Shown: piece after piece, positions 59,790 through 64,000 of the stretch
How positions within the stretch are numbered: position 1 is the stretch's first letter
How the letters are laid out: the number at the start of each line of letters is the position of its first letter
Position numbers and translations under genes: made by a program
Origin: Escallonia rubra
Taxonomy: Eukaryota; Streptophyta; Magnoliopsida; Escalloniales; Escalloniaceae
Assembly: GCA_033065855.1 (NCBI GenBank)
Contig: JAVXUO010001311.1
Location: 372,001-436,000 of the forward strand
DNA length: 64,000 nt
Reading direction: 5' to 3'
Notes under the pieces: generated by a model
Databases searched by the model: none
What the model saw: the letters and a program-made list of their open reading frames with translations, nothing else
Told to the model about the DNA's origin: nothing

Positions 59790-61640
59790 GGCGATCTTAG
59801 GGGCGCAATCAAAGGTTCGAACCTAAAAAGTCAAGAAAATGGGCGAGACCTAAGCCCGTGCATTTAACATGGCTTAATACTAATACTAGTATATACATCT
59901 CAATGAGCAGATATGGGCTGGACTCCTAGCAGTTTACTTTTATTGAGATTAGGCCTGGACGTTTATAGCCCAATTAGGCTACATTCTTTGGAGCTAGTCA
60001 GTGGTGCGTTTGACTCTTCAAATTTTAAAAAGTAGTTGCTTGACATGTTTGAGTAAAGTCAATCGCAATTTCCATTTAAGGGTGTTAAATGTCAAACGTT
60101 GATGACCTTGTGTATCATATTTTTTGCTTAAAATAATTCAATCCCATAATTTATATAAAGAGAGCTGATCCACTTCTAGGCGCTGGACCTTTCCAGCTTT
60201 CGGATGGGGTGATCGTGGAGGTTCCAGATCACGCCTAACCGCTACAAAGAGTAGCAGTTACGACTGTCTGGATGACCTGGCCGTCCAGATCACCCCTGGA
60301 TGTTTGGATGTGGATCAGCCTTTATATATTCAAAATAATTTTTGAACTTAATTAATTAATACAATCCATGGTTTTTTTTTTTTTTTTTACACTTTCATAA
60401 ACCGGATGATATACAAATTTTTGCAACATTATGCTTATCTAAAATATTTGCACAAACAAAGTGGAGGTGTATGAATGAATCAGAAATTTGTTTTCATTTC
60501 CTTCACAATAAAATAAAATAAACTTGCATGTAACAAAAAGATTATGAATGATGATTGTGCCTACCTTTGCATAATAGCAGCTTTCTGATTTGAATACTAA
60601 TTCCCATATCTCCGCTCGGGTTGCCCAACGGAAGTTTCAACGCCGGTAAGATCGAGGGCACAAAAAGGATTCAGAAGATATTACAGTAAGGTTATAAGCC
60701 AGAGCAAAGAGGTCAGTTCTTTGGGTTTGGTAGGCAAGGAACTAGAGAAAATTAATGGACGGCCTTATATAAAAGATGAGCTCATGCCTTTGCTTTTTCC
60801 CTTGGTTAGATTTTGCTTGGAAGCAAAAGGAAATGTTATATATCAGATATGGAGATCCAGCAGTGCAAGGAAAGTTCTGCTGCTTCTTTCATACTTAGAA
60901 GGGAAAGATAGAGAATCTTCGCTGAACGAAATGCAATATTCCTGAACTATTATTTTCTTTTTCTACAATTTGCAAGAGAAATTTCAAGAGAACGAATCGT
61001 TGGTCAAAAAAGAAATATTTCCAGGATTATCATATGGCGTTTGACAACTGAGGCATAAGCATAAGCAAGTATTATATCTGAACCGTTTAAATTCACTGGA
61101 TTACAAAGCGGTCATGTGATACAAGGAGAAACAACTAAAGGTGACCAAAAATTATATATTATAATATTAAGCGGTTTCATATGGTCGAAACATTACCATA
61201 CAATATTTTTTAACATGAACACCAGAGGATATATGGTTACCAATTTGAGGGTGCATTGATTTGGGGTTATCAATACATATTTGCAAAATTTCAACTTCAA
61301 GAGGTCATCATTTCTTTGTCACGCCATGCCCGTTCAAGGTTGAAACTTTCGCTCTTGTTTTTCCTGATATTAACTCTGTTTTCTTCCACCATTAGGAGAT
61401 CGAGCCGATCGATCACATCACTTGTTTTATTTATTTGGTGGATGCATAACAATGATCACATCAACCACAAGTTGAACATTGTTAGTAACGAGTGCTTGTA
61501 GACGGGATTGTCTTTTTGAGTGATGCCAGAGGACTGCAAAGTCTACATGTATGGCTGATTACCCCATCCATCAAAGAGACTAGGCTCTCACATTTTTGAG
61601 TGAAGTCTCAGGTTCAAGATCAGTTGAGAAAGAAGGAAAC
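59790..61640. other. Spacer upstream of the P450 gene
   Basis: Mostly AT-rich; apart from the small element at 60164-60319 nothing is recognised. An open frame at 60721-60945 has no domain I recognise. The last few hundred bases should contain the P450 promoter. Confidence 0.5.
60164..60319. mobile_element. Small MITE-like element
   Basis: GCTGATCCAC (60164-60173) and GTGGATCAGC (60310-60319) are perfect 10-bp inverted ends around a 156-bp unit containing CCAGATCAC twice. Sequence at about 20625-20680 has the same CCAGATCAC and CTAACCGC pattern, so it is a repeat family in this genome. The target duplication is uncertain. Confidence 0.6.
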
Positions 61641-62910
61641 ATGGCTGTCTCGTATCCGTATCTACTTCTCCTTTTACTGCTTTCTATCTCTCTTTCGATC
61701 GTCGTTTTTGTTCGTAAGAAAAACCTCCGCCGCTCAAAGCTTCCGCCAGGAGAAGTCGGGTGGCCCGTGGTCGGAGAAACCTTCGAGTTCAAAAGGGTCA
61801 GCCAGAGCGCCAACCCCGAGAGTTTCATACACGATAGAATGAAGAAACACTCGCCCAAAGTCTTCCGAACCTCACTTTTCGGAGAGAACATGGCCGTCTT
61901 CTGTGGCGCCTCTGGCAACAAGTTCTTGTTCACGAACGAGTACAAACTCGTCACCTCTTGGTGGCCGCGCTCCATGAAGAAGGCCTTAAACTACCCGTCC
62001 TCCTCTCTCGTACGCAACCCTACCAAGGAAGAACTAACCAAGAAGCGAAGAATCCTACAAGAAATTCTCAAGCCCGAAGCCCTAAGAAGTTATGTGCCCC
62101 TCATGGACTCGATGGCACGGGCGCATTTGGAGACCGAGTGGGCTACACACGAAGAGGTCAACGTTTTCCTGCTGTTGAAGAACTACACTTTTGCATTGGC
62201 ATGTCGAATATTCATGGGAATTGACGATCCTGATCACATAACGAGGTTTTCCAACCCTTTCGCAGTTCTTAAAGCCGGACTAATGTCATTTCCTATAAAT
62301 ATTCCTGGTACCACTATGAATCGTTCTATAAAGGCCGGAAAGATTATATGCGAGGAGCTTATCGCTATAATTAAGCAACGGAAACATGAACTGTCTACCA
62401 AGACAATTGGAAGTAGTGTTAATCGAGACTTATTATCTTCCATGTTACTGGCAACGGATGAAGATGGCAAGTTCATGACTGAAATGGAAATCTGTAATCA
62501 GATTTTGGGTTCTTTGATTGCTAGCCATCATACAACTAGTACAGTAATTAGTTTCATCGTGAAGTATTTGGCGGAGCTTCCATATATTTATCGAGAGGTC
62601 TACCGAGGTAGTTCTTCATTTCTCTCTGCCTTTTCGTTTCTTTTGAATTTGCTAAACGAAAGTCGTCGTTGTTGATGGAATAATCATCGGCTCGATAACT
62701 CTTCGTATTTGTTGATCCACAGAACAAATAGGAATTGCTAGGTCTAAAGAACCGGAAGAGTTGTTGAATTGGGATGATCTCCAGAAGATGAAGTATTCTT
62801 GGAATGTAGCATGTGAAGCAATGAGACTATCACCACCTGGTCAAGGAGCCTATAGAGAGGCCATAACTGATTTCACGTACGAAGGTTTTACGATTCCAAA
62901 AGGATGGAAG
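61641..62910 (+). CDS. CYP716: CYP716-family cytochrome P450, 3' part outside window
   Basis: ER-anchored P450 monooxygenase; characterised CYP716 enzymes mostly oxidise triterpenes such as beta-amyrin, with a few diterpene oxidases (family knowledge). Exon 1 61641-62607 (donor GAG|GTAGTT) and exon 2 62723-62910 (acceptor CCACAG, donor AAG|GTATGA), 385 codons visible. It has an N-terminal membrane anchor ([18 protein letters not shown]), [39 protein letters not shown] and [20 protein letters not shown] with the ExxR-region sequence EAMR. The I-helix reads [10 protein letters not shown], where CYP716 usually has GGHDTA-like sequence. The reading frame is also open upstream to 61596, but the first ATG is 61641. 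The heme-binding Cys exon lies beyond the right edge or past the insert, so integrity is unproven. Confidence 0.85.
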
Positions 62911-62959
62911 GTATGACGCAGTCGATGCAGAAGTTACTACTCATTCATGCACTGCTAAA

Positions 62960-64000
62960 ACACAGTCTATATTGGGTTAATTTTACGCTACTCCCTATAC
63001 TTAGGGATCAGTTGCACCCAGCACCTCATGGTTCCAATTTTGGCACCCAACACCAAAATTTTGAAAATCTTGGTTTTCAACACCAGATGACGGTCAAAAT
63101 GCCTGTTGACCTGACGTCCGTTAGTTTTTCAGGGACAAATGCGTCTTTTTGCCTGTTAATTCCTTTTCCATATGAACACGTCAAAATCCCTAATTCCCAT
63201 CTTCCCCAAACCCATCCCATGACCTGTAACATAACACTCTTGATCCCATCGATCCCCAAATGGTCTTTCCTTCCAACAGCCCCATCTTCTCTCTCGCAAG
63301 CCGTCGCCATGGATTCTGACTTCGTGGTTATTGCTCTCTTCTGCTTGCTCATCTGCGTCATTGTGGTGGCTACCTCGGCAACATTGAAACCCAGAGTTGA
63401 AGGCTAGAGCTCTGGTGGTGGTGGCAGCACATATTCGGACAGGAAAACAGAGGCTGTGTGGCATTCACCCGGACAAAATGATAGTGATGATGTTTAATAA
63501 GTTCTACCACCGGCGGTGTGTGAAATGGTTGTGGTGCGACCGTTGTAGTCTCGTTGCAAACGTCGAGCAGTAGTGGTTGTGATGCGCCGACTGGCACTAT
63601 TGCCAGTCGCGGTGGTGATGGCACCGATTGGCGCTACGTTAATCGTCGTGGTTGTTCCAATCAAAAGTACTTCTTAATTTGGTTGTTGGAATTACAGAAA
63701 AATTGGTATTGGGTTGTTCACCGGCGGTGGTGGGTCAACTGGTGATTGTGGATCTGGCGACACCACTCCTGTCTATACTCTTTTTTTTGTGGCACCACGG
63801 TGGTGAAACTCTACGGCGAACTTTCCATGAGAATCCCATGGTAGTGGGCCCGTGGGCATTTTCTACGGTGATGACATTGAACGCCGGTGGGGCTCTGTGG
63901 TGGCTAACCTTGATTGTTACTGCAGCATCAATGGCTGCCTGGTTGCTATGTGCACAGGGTCATCTTTACTGGCAGTTAAGCTTTTACAGAGAAAAGACCA
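62960..64000. mobile_element. Transposon-like sequence in P450 intron 2, right end outside window
   Basis: Starting near TTGGGTTAATTTTACGC (about 62972) the DNA changes to text typical of Mutator-type ends (CTCCCTATACTTAGGG, CACCCAGCACC, CACCCAACACC), then GT-rich, GGTGGTGG-containing sequence to the window end. No P450 third exon is visible before position 64000. Inferred as an inserted non-autonomous element; its right end and target duplication cannot be seen. Confidence 0.45.

Noticed and set aside
60721-60945. 74-codon frame upstream of the P450
   Set aside because: No domain or splice context to support it.
51796-62910. BAHD acyltransferase next to a CYP716 P450 as a triterpenoid gene cluster
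   Set aside because: The acyltransferase is of the cutin-related DCR type, a UPF0496 gene lies between, and no oxidosqualene cyclase is in the window. Proximity alone is weak.

Overview
The window is nuclear DNA from a flowering plant, most likely a woody eudicot (inference). All real genes are intron-containing with canonical GT-AG splice sites. Introns and spacers are AT-rich and full of small DNA transposons, microsatellites, a SINE and a nested Ty1/Copia retrotransposon. I could run no searches, so family names rest on recognised protein motifs and on splice-phase bookkeeping done by hand.

Layout: (1) 0.7-9.2 kb, minus strand: a YODA-type MAPKKK (N-terminal and kinase exons; the C-terminal exons lie beyond the left edge). 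(2) 13.8-19.4 kb, minus: an ArsB/LSI2-type efflux transporter in three exons; its second intron carries a GC-rich, tandem-repeat-rich insert of about 2.3 kb. (3) 20-27 kb: spacer with several inverted-repeat elements. (4) 27.2-31.2 kb, minus: a two-exon hydroxyproline-rich protein of the At5g52430 type. (5) 36.1-48.6 kb, plus: the chloroplast TatB/HCF106 gene in six exons. Its 9.1-kb second intron is largely a sense-oriented Copia element (LTRs, 5-bp target duplication) with a separate DNA transposon inserted in each LTR. (6) 48.2-54.6 kb: a segmental duplication of the TatB 3' end plus a convergent BAHD acyltransferase (DCR). In one copy TatB is intact and DCR is dead; in the other TatB is a remnant and DCR is intact. 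(7) 55.3-56.4 kb, minus: a single-exon UPF0496 protein. (8) 56.9-59.8 kb: a SINE, then a Mutator-like element with 9-bp target duplication, followed by an 830-bp tandem duplication that copied its right end. (9) 61.6 kb to the right edge, plus: a CYP716-family P450, first two exons only, with an unusual I-helix and a transposon-like insert in its second intron.

The genes do not form an evident pathway: signalling kinase, metalloid/silicon efflux, thylakoid protein import, cutin acyl transfer and terpenoid-type oxidation are independent functions. The main interest is structural: reciprocal decay after segmental duplication, nested transposons with readable target-site duplications, and a GC-rich minisatellite island inside an intron.
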